From: Antrodiella citrinella
Lineage: Eukaryota > Basidiomycota > Agaricomycetes > Polyporales > Steccherinaceae
Direction of reading: 5' to 3'
Assembly: GCA_004802725.1 (NCBI GenBank)
Contig: SGPM01000048.1
Coordinates: 53,907 to 117,906 of the forward strand
DNA: 64,000 nt
This document shows, in pieces, positions 34,617 through 46,700 of the stretch. Made by a program: the position numbers and the translations under genes. The notes under the pieces are model-generated. The model searched no databases and was not told the origin of the DNA. It saw only the letters and a list, made by a program, of their open reading frames with translations. Positions within the stretch are counted from its first letter, which is position 1, and every line of letters begins with the position of its first letter.

Positions 34617-36500
34617 ATGTCTCATTGGGATTATCAATGGCAAAACCTACAGCTACCTTCTCATTCCTATCACCCCAACATGCCGCCGAGTCACAACCAG
34701 AGCCGGGATATTGCTCCTTATTACACACACCGGGGCAGCGAGCAAAACATTGGAGTACCAGTCCGAATGCAGCGCATTATGGGCAACAACGATGCTCACG
34801 GTATCCAAGGTCACGCAGGCGTGGGTCACAGCATACGAAACCATGGCAGGAGACACGAGGCCTCGGATGCGACGAATAAACTACCGGCCTATGTCATGCT
34901 CGATATCTTTGAGTTTGTCCACGGTGGTTCTCTGGTCGTCTACTGCAAGATCGCTACTGTCAGTCATCGTTGGCGAGCAATTGCCGAATACGATCGCGGC
35001 TTCTGGCGTAAACCTACCGTCTACCTGGATAGGTCTAATGCGAGATACCAAGCACATCTCCTCGACATTTCTTTGCGGAGAGCGTGTGGACAGCAAACGT
35101 TGCCGCCACCCACTAGCCTAGGCCTCCACGGGATGAGCAGAGACCCGGACGCTACGATTTCCACGTACGACCAGGTAGATGCCATAGCTCCCAAACCACG
35201 GCCACCACCGAAATTGCAGATCAGCATACAGCTCGACAGGCCGTATCAGTCTTTCGAACAGGAAGATCGTATTTCTGGTGGTCCTAACGAAATGTCTCGA
35301 ATGAAAGTGATTTTGGACATGTCAAATCTGGCGCCCCGGCTTCATCTTGTGGAGGCGCTAGTCGTCAAGACTGCCATGATGTATGCCATGCATGCATTCT
35401 TGGCTTGGGGTCCTGCGAAATTCCCCGCCCTGCGAACGATGAAGCTCTTCGTTCGCAATTGCCTAGTCAGCCCACCATTTGGCTGTGGGGGATGTTTATT
35501 CACATTTCCAGTTCTCAAGTCCCTCGTAATTTCGGCCCACTCGCTTCTGCTGGACGAGACTATCAATGCCAAGAAATATTTTCCTGGCGCATTTCCTGCT
35601 CTCGAGCATCTCACCATCAACGACTATGACGGTGCCATAAGTCGCGGACTGTCCCCTGAGCAGTTCCTCAACGACTTGTCTTGCCTTCCTGGTCTCACAC
35701 ATTTCACTATCGACCGGAGCCATGTGAGCTCTTTCGGGAATGTCCCAATTTTTGCAAATGACAGAATACCCGACTTGAAGCACACCCTCTCGTCCCTGCA
35801 GGAGTTGCACTTCAGCAGAATTCCCCCCGAATTCATCCATCGTTTTCTGTTGCATCTGGATGCACCGGCGCTGAAAGCAATCACGTTTGAAGGTGCACCA
35901 GACGACATCAACTTTTCACGGGACACTTTCGCGCACCTTCAAAGAGCAGCTTCGTCTCGTTTCGGTCGCCTGGACACCATCCGCTTCATAGACTTCTATC
36001 CCAGCATGTTCTGCAAGATTGCGGGATATCTGGACTTCGTGCGGAACCTCATGCTCCGCAATCCCCTAGACCCCACTGATCTCCAGCAACGCGGTCTCAG
36101 CAGATGGTCAAATTGGCCATACGAGCGTATGCAGACCGGAGACCTTCCCAAGCTACAGTCTCTTCATCTAGAGGAATCCTCGACTATCCCGAATATGCGA
36201 GCTTTATATCGCATGCTTGTGTCTCGCAAGAACGCTCACAAGGCTGTAGCTCCATTACGCCATCTTTCATTCAGCAATCTGGCGCCAGAAATTTGGCGAG
36301 CACTGATTGAAGACCATCGGTGCTTTGCGGACATTCTACCCCAAGGCGTTGTGAGGATGGACGCTCCCGCTTTCACTCTTCCTACTAGATACTGGTACTT
36401 TGAGGGAGGGGCCTCTCCTACTGATGGAGTCGTCCACCAGTTGCCCGCAACATACCGTACCCCCCGCGTATACGATGCATTGCAGTACTATACCCAGTAA
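34617..36500 (+). CDS. F-box protein, tandem copy 2
   Basis: One open frame of 627 residues. The first 85 residues are His/Asn-rich and have no counterpart in copy 1. The F-box follows (LPAYVMLDIFEFVHGGSL, then VSHRWRAIAEYDRGFW). The C-terminal half keeps the paralogue's blocks in order: LQELHFSRIPPEF, LKAITFEGAPDD, LDTIRFIDFYPSMFCK and WPYERMQTGD. Start choice: the ATG at 34617 is the first after the leader intron and gives the longest frame. Probably an SCF adaptor with unknown substrate. It arose by the tandem duplication that also copied the Sqs1 tail. Confidence 0.82.
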   Translation: MSHWDYQWQNLQLPSHSYHPNMPPSHNQSRDIAPYYTHRGSEQNIGVPVRMQRIMGNNDAHGIQGHAGVGHSIRNHGRRHEASDATNKLPAYVMLDIFEFVHGGSLVVYCKIATVSHRWRAIAEYDRGFWRKPTVYLDRSNARYQAHLLDISLRRACGQQTLPPPTSLGLHGMSRDPDATISTYDQVDAIAPKPRPPPKLQISIQLDRPYQSFEQEDRISGGPNEMSRMKVILDMSNLAPRLHLVEALVVKTAMMYAMHAFLAWGPAKFPALRTMKLFVRNCLVSPPFGCGGCLFTFPVLKSLVISAHSLLLDETINAKKYFPGAFPALEHLTINDYDGAISRGLSPEQFLNDLSCLPGLTHFTIDRSHVSSFGNVPIFANDRIPDLKHTLSSLQELHFSRIPPEFIHRFLLHLDAPALKAITFEGAPDDINFSRDTFAHLQRAASSRFGRLDTIRFIDFYPSMFCKIAGYLDFVRNLMLRNPLDPTDLQQRGLSRWSNWPYERMQTGDLPKLQSLHLEESSTIPNMRALYRMLVSRKNAHKAVAPLRHLSFSNLAPEIWRALIEDHRCFADILPQGVVRMDAPAFTLPTRYWYFEGGASPTDGVVHQLPATYRTPRVYDALQYYTQ

Positions 36501-37973
36501 GGTGCGGGAGTTTCGGCTCTAGCATGACCGACGTCTTGGCCTGTACGATTTGCGACTACCTTCATTTTGGCGACAAGTTCTCCATCGATATCTGTTCCAA
36601 GCCTTTGTTACGAACTACCAAGCCTCTGCCTGCCCCGCTACAACTCCCTCCCCATCTCCATAGTCGAATGAACCTTCCAGGTTCACACACCTCTCCTCGT
36701 ATATTTCAACGTTTTATATTGGCGTAAACGATAGCGATGTGTTCTAAGTACAATCATGAAGTTCATCCAAAGCATCCAAGCAATCCAAATCCTATATCAA
36801 AGAAACACAAACACACAAAACGAGGAAAAGAAGAAAGAGGTTCACGATCTGAAATCTGAGAGCCTAATATACTAATACAACGAGAGTCCACCAAAAACGA
36901 GCACGGTGAGGAGGGCGACCAATGTTTGACGAGGGACGGATTGACGTCACCAGACGAAAGACCAGATGGATCGTCCCTCTCCTTTTTGACGTTTGAACAC
37001 CAAACTAAGAAAAACCTCCAAGTCTAAGGAAGCACCACGGGAGACGGGGAAACGGAGAACGACGACCCAATCTGAGCTCGCCATCTCATCTCCCATGTCC
37101 CATAGAGTCCTCAGACGATCGGGAGTGATGCATGATGCGAACGTCGGAATAAGGAAGGCGGAAGGAGAAAGGGAGGATCGTCGCTGACATCATCACAAAG
37201 AGAAAATCATAAACATATCAAGCAAGCAAATGCGAATATGTAAAGAGGGTCGTAGGCATGAACAAGCGTAGAGTCATCGAGGTATAACATAACTCGTGAG
37301 GAAATCGAGGAGAAATCATCCATTTCTGGAGTCGTGTGTAAAGGGAATAAGGTCATGAAGAGGATATGAACCAGTCGTGAAGGGTGAATATAGGTCGTGA
37401 AGGTGAAGTCGTAGCCGGTACGTGAAGATCATGAAGGATTTTGGTGTTGCTTAGCCCCGGTGGATGGATGTATATGGGACGAGATCAACGGAGGGAGCCC
37501 AGCGTCCTTGAGAGCATCGGACCTCCGACGATCCTCGACGATAGTCGCAAACGAGCACAAAGTAGGATTGAAATGGGAATTATATGGTACGAGGGGAGCA
37601 CTGGATTGGATGGTACGTTATGGTAGGAGGCAGACAGACTTGTATACGCGAGCGATGAGAAACCGATGATGTTGAAACCGATGAGTGACGAGCAAAATGC
37701 ATATATGAGGTGTGTTGAATGAAATAGAATTCCGGAGATGAACCACGAATGAGGACGATGACAAGCAACCATGAGCGGATGAAGGATGAGAGGGATGAAG
37801 CAGGAGACAGATGATGATGACGATGTCCGAGACCCGACGAGACGCAGGCGGATCAATGAGAGGCGCGGTAGGCGCAGGTGGGCGGCGGAAACACAGAGGA
37901 CGACTGAAACCGCATTCCGAATGGTCTCGGAACTTGTGGTCGTGCTATGTCGCGCGCAGCTGGTACAAAAAGA
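36501..37973. other. 1.5-kb intergenic stretch
   Basis: This lies between convergent genes (F-box copy 2, +, and the Ser/Pro-rich protein, -). It is A/G-rich on the + strand. No gene is supported. A degenerate short repeat lies at 37350-37440. Confidence 0.5.
37350..37440. repeat. Degenerate GTCRTGAAG repeat
   Basis: About five copies of a gtcgtgaag/gtcatgaag core occur at intervals of roughly 20 bases. They lie in the probable 3' region of the minus-strand gene ending at 37974. The role is unknown and may be nil. Confidence 0.4.
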
Positions 37974-39529
37974 TCACCGCGACGCCATACTGCCCACACT
38001 CTCACTCCGTCCCCTACCTCCACCGACATTCAGCCATTTCAGCCACCTGCCCGTCCGCCCCGAGTCTTCCTCGCCATTGTCGTCTTCGCCCTCAGGCACG
38101 CCCAGGCCTTCGATCGTCGCGAACGAGACGTAGCCGTCCATCGCGCGACATTGCGCCGCCGCAGTGTGTGCGTTGAACGGTGATGCAGGCGATACGGGAG
38201 GCGTCGGCGGAGGTGTCAAAAGGTTGACGGTTTGCTGCTTGGGCTGTGGTGAGGCTGGTTGGCGGGCTGTATGCGTCGAAGATGGAGTTCTTGTTGACGC
38301 TGCACTGGGACGCCGCTGATGCGAGATACTCGACCGCTTGTTGGCTATCGCCGTCGCCGCTGCTTGCTCTGAGACGGGAGAGACCGTGTACTGCAATAGG
38401 AACAAAGAGACGTCATCAGCATTGTGGTGTCGACGACGAAACACGCCGGACGTAAACTCACCTCGTTGACTCCTTCAAAGAAGAAATCACCCTCCCCACT
38501 CAGATTCCTGCTGCTCGCCATCGAATTACTAGTTCCACTCCCACTTCCGCTCCCACTCCCTTCACGGTCCCTACTCCGTGCCCTCCGTTCCTGCTCCTTG
38601 GCACCTCTTAACACCCCCTCCAACCGCGCTTTCAACACCGCCTCATGCGGCGTCATGGTGCTGTTCTCTTTCATCATCAACACACTGTCATGCGCCTTGT
38701 TGTACTCGGCGCTGGTGCGTTTGGAATGGCTGCCCCGGACCACATTCGGCGCGGACTTGGCCGACCGCTGCAGCGCTGTACGCGGGGAGACAGGTGAACC
38801 ATACGGGATTTCCGCAGCATGCGCGAGCCCGACTTTCTCCGCGCCCGATGGGTCCGTGTGCGCTCTTGAGCGTGAATATCCGGATGCTTTGTTGTCTGTT
38901 CGCACGGCATAGTAATGAGCTTGTGGCGGTTGAGGCTGACCGGTGAGGTGGAGCGACGAAGAAGACGAAGCCGAGGTGGCGCTACGCGTGCGCCACAGCC
39001 ATTCTTGCTCGTCGACTTCATCCATTTCTTCGTCGTCGTCTGGGTCCAAAGCGTCGTCGACATCCTGTGGTTGGCCCGATCTGAAGTAGTCTGTGCTCCC
39101 GAACGAAGCGTCCGTAGCACTTGATGAGCTCGTATTCCGGCGCACGTGTCGCCGCGGCGGCGGGCCAGCTGACGAAGCCGACTTTGGGTTGAGGATGAAC
39201 GCAGGTGCAAGCGCGGGAGAGGAGAACCCTGCAAGGAGAGGCGGACTTATCAGCGATGCGAGGCTCGCCAGCCTCTCCTGCTCTTCTGCCTTTCGCAGCG
39301 TATCTCTCAACAGCTTCTCACTCCTGGACGGTGGGCGAGTCATGGGTGGTCTTGCCAACGGGGATGTAGGTGGTAACGACGGCAACTGTGTGTTGATAGG
39401 TGCGGGCGACGACGGACGGGATCGTGAACGAGACTGTGAGCGAGGTCGAGGAAGTGGGTTGTGGTGAGAGGGAGGTGAGAGGGCCCGGGTAGACATAATG
39501 GGTGCTGGAGCGTGGATCTGGATCGACAT
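37974..39529 (-). CDS. Ser/Pro-rich low-complexity protein (2 exons)
   Basis: Two exons (38462-39529, 37974-38390) join in phase to 494 residues. The protein is mostly disordered. Recognisable islands are PPSRSEKLLRDTLRKAEEQE (about residues 55-75, probably helical), an acidic DDALDPDDDEEMDEVDEQEW stretch, STMTPHEAVLKARLEGVLRG in the second half, and a C-terminal LLTPPPTPPVSP followed by CRAMDGYVSFATIEGLG. These islands look conserved in type, but I do not know a named family. The start at 39529 is chosen because a CT-rich promoter-like stretch precedes it. The same frame is open upstream, and an acceptor at 39663 could join it to the gene at 40051-40755 through a long intron. Confidence 0.65.
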
Positions 39530-40050
39530 GGCGAGCGTGGGTTTCGCGCGGTGGGGGATTAAACCACGTCTGATAAGGAAGGGAGGTGAAAGGAGCAGGG
39601 GTAATGACGACCGGTGCTGGTGGCGTTGGTGATTCTGGCGTGGTGAAGGCGTCGAGAGCGAGCTGCGGAGAAGAGGAGACGCAAACGGGTGGTTAGCGTT
39701 TTGTTGTATGAGGGCGGTGCACAAGAGAAGAGAGGGAAATATGCGGTAGGAGGAAAGGAGAGAAAGGAGGAGAAAGCGCAAGAAAAGGGGGAGTGTTAAT
39801 ATATTGCAAGCCATGTGCGTGAAAGAAGAAAGATGAGAGAGAGGCGAGGGAGGCGATCAGAGGTATGTGTCCCAGACGCCCGCGTAAGACCGAACCGGAA
39901 TGCGTGAGCGACTTTGCAGGAAGCAGCACGCGAAGGCACAGGACTCGACAGAAGAGGGAAAAAGCAGGGATAAGGTTCAACGAAGAATCGAAATGGAAAG
40001 CCCCGNAATCGGGTGCACGGTCCATTGAATGCAATCGCTAATTACGAGAC
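39530..40050. other. Spacer or long intron between two Ser/Pro-rich coding segments
   Basis: It contains a donor (gtgagt at 40050), a CT-rich tract on the minus strand and an acceptor (ccgcag) ending at 39663. If used, these would make one gene of the flanking segments with an intron of about 390 nt, which is long for this genome. It could equally be the promoter of the gene starting at 39529. It includes an ambiguous base at 40006. Confidence 0.45.
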
Positions 40051-40755
40051 TCACCTCTGTGATCTGTGTGTCCGAGGCGACGGGGAGGGCGTGTCCGAAT
40101 CGTAGCGCGACGGCGGCGAGAGGGCGGTGGTCGTGCGGAACGACGATGACGGGGAGAGCGGGGGCGAGGAGGACTGCGCCTGACGGAGGAGGTAGGAGGA
40201 GGTAGGCTTTGGACGGAATAGATGGGGGTGTTGCGGGGTGGTGGGAAAGGAAGCGGAATGTGTGGGCGAGACGGGGGAGGGAGGTACTTGAAGTGGCCTG
40301 GGAGGACGGCCGGCACAGGATGATGGACCAAGCTGCAGCTGCTCAACGCGGTAGAGTCGAGGGGTCTGGATCTGGACGCGATCGGAGGGCAACGGCAGGT
40401 CTGGGGGTGATCCCTGCGTCTGATTACGCGAGAGCTGGCTCGTACGAGTATATCTCAGATTCGTCCGGACAGGCGACGAGTGTCCGGAGGAGGAGGGCGA
40501 CGGGCAGACCTGGTCGTGTTGTCGGTGTCTGTGCACAGGAACGGGGGTGCTGCAGGACGTGTCTGCCGCGAGAGTCTGAGACGAGTCTGCACGCACACGG
40601 CCCTTCGTTCCGCTGGGAGGAGTCGCGTGCCCCGGAGATGGGCGAGGGGATCCCAGAGTCGACTTGGAACCTGCGCCTGAGGGCGTCGTTGGACGCTCGG
40701 ACCGCAGTCGAGGGATTCTTGATAGCGACGATGACTGCGAAGAAGGGCTCGACAT
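40051..40755 (-). CDS. Ser/Pro-rich protein, separate gene or first exon of the next
   Basis: An open frame of 234 residues starts with ATG at 40755 (MSSPSSQSSSLSRIPRL). The composition is dominated by Ser, Pro, Thr and Arg, with no globular domain. The only more structured piece is RVQIQTPRLYRVEQLQLGP. It ends at a TGA that is created only if the donor at 40050 is not spliced. If spliced to the acceptor at 39663, the frame passes into the protein at 37974-39529, giving a single larger disordered protein. Overlapping frames are also open because of the C-rich sequence, so the frame choice rests on the ATG and codon use. Confidence 0.45.
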   Translation of the reverse strand: MSSPSSQSSSLSRIPRLRSERPTTPSGAGSKSTLGSPRPSPGHATPPSGTKGRVRADSSQTLAADTSCSTPVPVHRHRQHDQVCPSPSSSGHSSPVRTNLRYTRTSQLSRNQTQGSPPDLPLPSDRVQIQTPRLYRVEQLQLGPSSCAGRPPRPLQVPPSPVSPTHSASFPTTPQHPHLFRPKPTSSYLLRQAQSSSPPLSPSSSFRTTTALSPPSRYDSDTPSPSPRTHRSQR

Positions 40756-43700
40756 GTTTGTTTTCCGGTCTCCTCGCTATCTTCGCAACTTCGCTGGGTT
40801 CCAAGTCTGCCCAATGCGGACTCCACGAGGCCTGCAATAGTGCGTCACAAAGAGGTAAGTGATCCAGAGACGTGTAATACGCGAACGACAGCGACAAACC
40901 CGCGGTGCTCGCTGTGCTGTGCGACGTCGGGAACGTGGTCGTCGGTGGGGAAGAGAAAAGAGAGAAAGCGCATAAAATGTGGCGCGTGGACGACCAAAAG
41001 GTACACGCCTACATTGCAACCCACCCCATTTTAACCGCCGCCGGCGCCGGAATCACTTTCCTGCGGTGACAACCTCCCGCTGGCCAATCACAGCGTTTTC
41101 ATTGTTTTTGCATAACTGCTAAATCCCCTTGCAAATACCCCACAACCGGCATCTCCCGTCACTTGGCTCTTTGATCCCAAGCGACGCGATCTCCAAAAAA
41201 TCCATGTTCTCTCCTTGTCGCCACATTTGCAACTGTCTTTTGTGCTTTCTGCTGCTCACGACCCTGTTACATCGACGAAAGACAGGGGACATTGTTGTCT
41301 GCATTCTGGGGGTGCGACCTCTGTTTGCTATTTGTATTCCAAGCTTTGGCTACCGGCCGCGCCGCGGTCCAGACCTCCGGACATAAGGGCAGGCGACCAT
41401 TTACGGCAGGATCAACCGGGCCAACGGTGGCGGTCTCATGTCTGACTAGCGCCCCCCTCCGCTGTCACGGCGACGACGTCGAGAGACTCAGACAAAACGC
41501 GTTGTATTCGACCAGACGACGACGTCGTTGTGATCCACATGCAGCGACCAGGTTGCGTGCATGCTGTTTCAAATGGTACGATGCGTGGTCGTCGTTACAT
41601 GTTCTGGACCGATTCTCTCTTCATCGTTGTTCCTTTCGGGTTTCGCACTCACGGTGTATCCTCGAATTTACGCCACGCCACGAGCTTGCCCAACGTGAGC
41701 CTATGTTGCAGAACTTTCGTTGTACGACGGCCGCAAGGACCTCGCTTTCACCACAACACACAGGGCGCTATCGATGGTCGTCAACACACTCGGAGTGATG
41801 CGTGCACCTGTACAGGTCCATCAGAGACTCACTGTACACGTCCCATGGATAGGCCCGGTCATCCAGGTATTCGGATTCGGCCCTCGGATGAAGGAAGGTA
41901 ACCTGGCATTGGCAAGGCTGGAAACTGGGATGCCGCGCCACGTCCGAAAACAACTCAAGCAATGGGGCGATCCGCCGACGACGAATTGATGCTACGGAGT
42001 TCGCATTCGGAGACCGGGACCTTTGGGGTGGATGTATGTTTTAATGTTTACGATATGTGTACGTACCCATCCCGCTCATACCGAACTGCATACGAAACCA
42101 ACACGTTACGCTTTGTTTTTTTTATTTGCTGCGACGAACGTGTAGTTCAAGAGAAGCTCAAAGCTCAATGGTTCATTGTACGGTCTACGGCCCACCTCGG
42201 CGGGCTCGCGCGGGTTCGTATATACAGACACCTTGGTTCCCAGGTGCTCGTAAGACGGACTGAGACGTTATGGTAACTGGGATCTTCAGGAAAAACGGAG
42301 TGGACGAGGGATGTGCCCTGTTACGGACATGCTCGGAGATACCTCGCCCGCCCTGCCATGTATTGCTCCGAGGTTCGAACTTTGTGCATCAGCCACAGAG
42401 TCACAGGCTTGTGTACATCCCATGGTTCGCCGGTCCACCTTGGAGAGAAGAACTCTCAAACGGATCCTCTATGATGACAGGTGAGTACGCCGTGCGCCGT
42501 GGGCATATTCTCACTCATACATATGACCTTTCATGACCTATACTAATAGTATACACCCTGCCTGGAATACGAAGAAGTCGGGCATGATCGAGAATCAAGA
42601 TCGGAGCCTGTTTGACAGTGAAGCCATACGTTTCGCCACGCTCCCGGTCACAAGAACACAGCGACTCCACCCACCCAGGCTGTAGATTTGACTTTTGCGT
42701 TTGGCTGTATGCGTCGTAAGCATTACCACATTTTCATCTCTGGTCGCCTTGCTCGCCAGCTGATCCTATTGGTTCCACCAACCATCTTACATAGGTCTTA
42801 AATTGATATTTGGGATACTGCTACCGCCGTACAGGTTTCACACTTTCCAAGATTTTATGACGAGAAACTGACGTCTGTGTGGGAATGGACGCTCTCGACC
42901 TGAAGCCCACTCCACAAAATGTCAGTCAGACTCGTCCCTTGTTCAGTTTCTCCACATACACGAGGCTGAACCAGAACCAGCCACTTTATTTTAGCCGTTG
43001 TACGGCGGGGTTTCTTGTATGTATGTGTTCGTTCCGGGGCCGACCGATCCTTAGAAGCAAACGTATGTGGCGACTTCACGTCCGGAGATGATTAGAGCAG
43101 CATTACTACCGCGCGGAAGTCTCGGGAAGAGGCTCATCATACACGAAGTAAATCCAAATCATCGGTATCCGGCCCCCTCCTGAGGTTCATTCGCGAAGCA
43201 CTTCACAGAAGCCTCGCAAGGTGAGGTTAATATCTCGTACCGTGAAGATTATCGCTTTGATTGACTGTGCGACAGTGTGGGGTATTGACACAGGGGGTGG
43301 TCATTGAGACGTATTGGCGTACATGAGGATTGGGCCTCCCGCGATACGTCTTGATATACATGCCTCCAGTCTTCAGAAGCAAAGTCGTAGGTAAGTAAAT
43401 TCGTCCGGAATGGGCGGTCGAGTATGCGTGGGCTGAGTTTATGTCATCCGTCATACGAAGCATGCGGCGCGCATACAGTCAGTCGAATCACCTCTGCGAT
43501 TTCGTGGTGGGCTTCCTTAACTCGAGACCGACCGGATTACTGTGATCCGTGAGATCATGAACATCTAAACCTGTAGGTGTATGTTCGGAATCTGAGCGAT
43601 TGTACTTCAGCACCGTGTCTAATCTTATGTCATCAGGAAATATCTTCTACCACATATACACCCAGTCACGCAGTACATGTCCTGTCAAAAACCGGTCACC

Positions 43701-46700
43701 TACTCGATTCACGATGTGATATACCGTAAGTGTCTCTTATGTTCGTGTCAATCACTTTGATTCCACGACAGACAGCTCTGTTCCGTTGTGTGTCCATCCC
43801 GACGCCCAACGTTGCGCTTCGGCAAATGCCAGTCTCGTCTCCGTGATCGTGGTCTCTCGGGACTTGGGACTTAATCATGGGGTACATATCGTTCCAGGGA
43901 TCATGCAGATGGAATTGGATGGCACGTCGTTACAGAACGGCCCACAGCCTTATCGGGTGTCGACGCGTTTCTGACACACGGTCCCGTTCTTGCAAACCAC
44001 CAACTGTCTTGACTTTTGGTGGGCTTACTGATCGTTCCCTTCGGCAGGCTTACGCAGACAAGGCTCCTACAATGATACAAAGTTCAAGTTGAACGTCACA
44101 CACACACCACGCAGGGCTCTCACTTCACCGATCACCAGGCGCATCAAATGAACCAAAACATTCCCGTTGTGTCAAGTTTCAACTAGAACTCTCAAATATC
44201 GTGCGGAACAGCAACGTGTGTGTAGCATACACTTCTTTGTGGATATTATCCCCCACTAGGTTGGAGACGCAGACCAAAGTGAGCTACACGTGTTCTCCTA
44301 GGTTCACCTTCACGCGTTGACGCTCCCTTTCCGTGCAGCTCGGAGGGCGCGCGATTGTGCGTCCAGATATCGATAAGGCGTGGGGTGTCCTTTGCCAGTG
44401 TCTATGCACGCCCTAAACGAAGTTCGCAGTGCATAGACTCACGCGTCTCTGTCCATCGTTTGGTACTATTTCGCACGGAATGACTCCGACTGATGCACTG
44501 GGACGCGCGGGTCTGAGTCTGAGTCCTCCGGAGGACCTTGACCCGCTGCTGGGCCGTTGAACGTTGGACCTCCGGAGACTGGTGTTCGTTGAGTATTTAG
44601 AGGTATCGTTTGAGATGGTGATGCATCTATTGAAGTTGTAGGTAAGGCAATCAAGTCTAAATCTGGAACGATGGTCGTTGACGAACATCTGTGATTGCAG
44701 CTGGAACTTACATTACGACAGAGATGGACCAGGTTCCAGTCAATCAGGGATATACGCTCTTGGATGGAAGAAATGCTAGGATGTCGTTGAATTTCTCAGT
44801 TCCATCACAACGGTCGATTCAACAAAAACTCAATCAAAAGCTTGAAGAAGATCGCGGGGTTGAATACGCTCTTTGGCAGTAGAAACATCAGTACGCCGTT
44901 CTATAGTCAAGTTCCGCGAGGACGCAACAGTACTCGAAGAAGCAGCCTTCCGAGCATCTCTGATGTGAGTTGTGTGTACTCTTTCACCGCTATCGATCAA
45001 TCCCGACGTCCGTGACGTAGAAGCCAACGTGATCTTCAACATTCAAGCAAAACCCACGCTGAGTCTATTTCGCCTCTGAAACAAGCAACGAAGTCTCTCC
45101 ACTCGTCACTACCCCTGTGCACTCCGCAGCAGGAAGACGATTTGCGACCCGCGTATCTCGTAAACGCCATAGGATCCGTGGATAATGCAGTTTGTGCTCT
45201 CTGGCTCCGTGGTACAATGGAAGAATTTGGAGGATAGGCGAGTGTGTTGGTCACTTGCAGTTCGTTCATACATTGATACAATCACAGGAAACGACGCTTT
45301 ACAATCGCGTATCCTGTGTATTACAGGATCCGTAGGGAATGCAGTACGTTTGTAGTACCTCGTACGGAGGAAGACGCATTGGCGAGTATGTACATTTCCC
45401 TACCCGGGTTCAGCGATTGATCTCCGTCTCGTAAACAGGAGCGGAACACGGACTCCGTGAAATCAACAATCCGTGTCGTCTTCCGTCTTCCGTCGAGCTT
45501 CCACGCTGCAAGTCCCAACTTGGACTTTTCTTCAGGTCGAGGAATATTTGATCACCACTTCGCAACATCCAATTTGGCAAAACGGATGCGCGATCACTGC
45601 GATCTTTTGACCAAAGGCAGAAAAAACGTATGTTGTACGCTATCAACAGCATCTACATCGCTCAACCTCCTGTATCTCCCTCCAGATCTCCTCGATCAAG
45701 CAGGAATGCCGGATCATCATTCGTTTATCCTGACAATCTATATGTTATGTTGCCTGTGGCGTCACGGTCTTGCGGTCATAAACGTACCCACTTGATTTGT
45801 ACCGATATGTCACTAATGTAGGTCCTTACTTATGCATGCTGCATACCGTCTCATACCGTTTGGATTTCCTTTTGACTGATACCAGTTTCAGGATGATTTT
45901 CGCTCGGAGATGTAGCGCAATAACTCGCCGGTCCTCCGTGTCCAGACCACTAACGGGATGCCTGTGGCGGACGCTTAGAGGGGTCACGGTATGCACAACG
46001 TGTCCCTTGTATACATTGTGTCGCTGATTGACGTCCCTTTTCCAGGTCGAAAAGACTGCGAAGGCTTGTGATTGGTGTCAGCTGATCATGGATCCCCGGT
46101 GAAGTCAAGTTAGCGAACAGTGAGTTTTTTTGCGTCTCGTTCGAGGCTGATGTGCTCATGGCTTGTAGTAGGGTCTGCGCATGCATCGTGTATATCATGA
46201 TTTCTGAATCCTGACGTGTTTATGAAAGCCGGAAAGAAGACCATCGTCGTCAGGATGCTGTGTGTGAGCTGCCGGGGCACGGCTACATGCCCGCTGGGTC
46301 TCAAATCTCGCAAATCATGAGCGTATATGTCCGAGTCCGAACATGCTGTGCCCTTCCGAATTTCGAGAGAGGGTCTGGAGCACTGCTACATAGGGCGGAT
46401 CTTATCTTGTGACCTCGTCAGTCGCGCTGGAGGTCCACGCGTGCAATCCTAGGCCACAACGAGGCTTGCCAGTGTTTCATGTTGTCCGCGGTATGTCATC
46501 GTGCGCTCGTCCATCCGATCATCCAACAGAGTACTGATAACATGTGCATATGTGTAGATGTGATCGTGCGTGTATGATGCAAAACATAACATACATGTAT
46601 ACACAGTCTCGATCTCTCCCATCGACCTTCTTCAATTCAGACGTGCACGCGCCGGCGTGGCATGGGGGAGCTAACTTCTTTCATTTTAGTTCTCACAGGA

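Noticed and set aside
39540..40420. Alternative reading frames in the C-rich region, including one with a plausible TQITELALDAFTTPE segment across the splice
   Set aside because: The frame used starts with ATG and stays open through the whole segment. The alternative has a stop at its left end and lacks a start.
41530..41990. Possible cytochrome P450 remnant (a PWIGPV segment in the frame 41720-41989)
   Set aside because: Only a faint resemblance over a few residues. No I-helix, ExxR or heme Cys motif could be found in the following 6 kb on either strand.
42355..42395. T-loop-like ggttcgaac, considered as a tRNA
   Set aside because: The flanking bases do not pair into a T stem and no acceptor, D or anticodon arm can be drawn.
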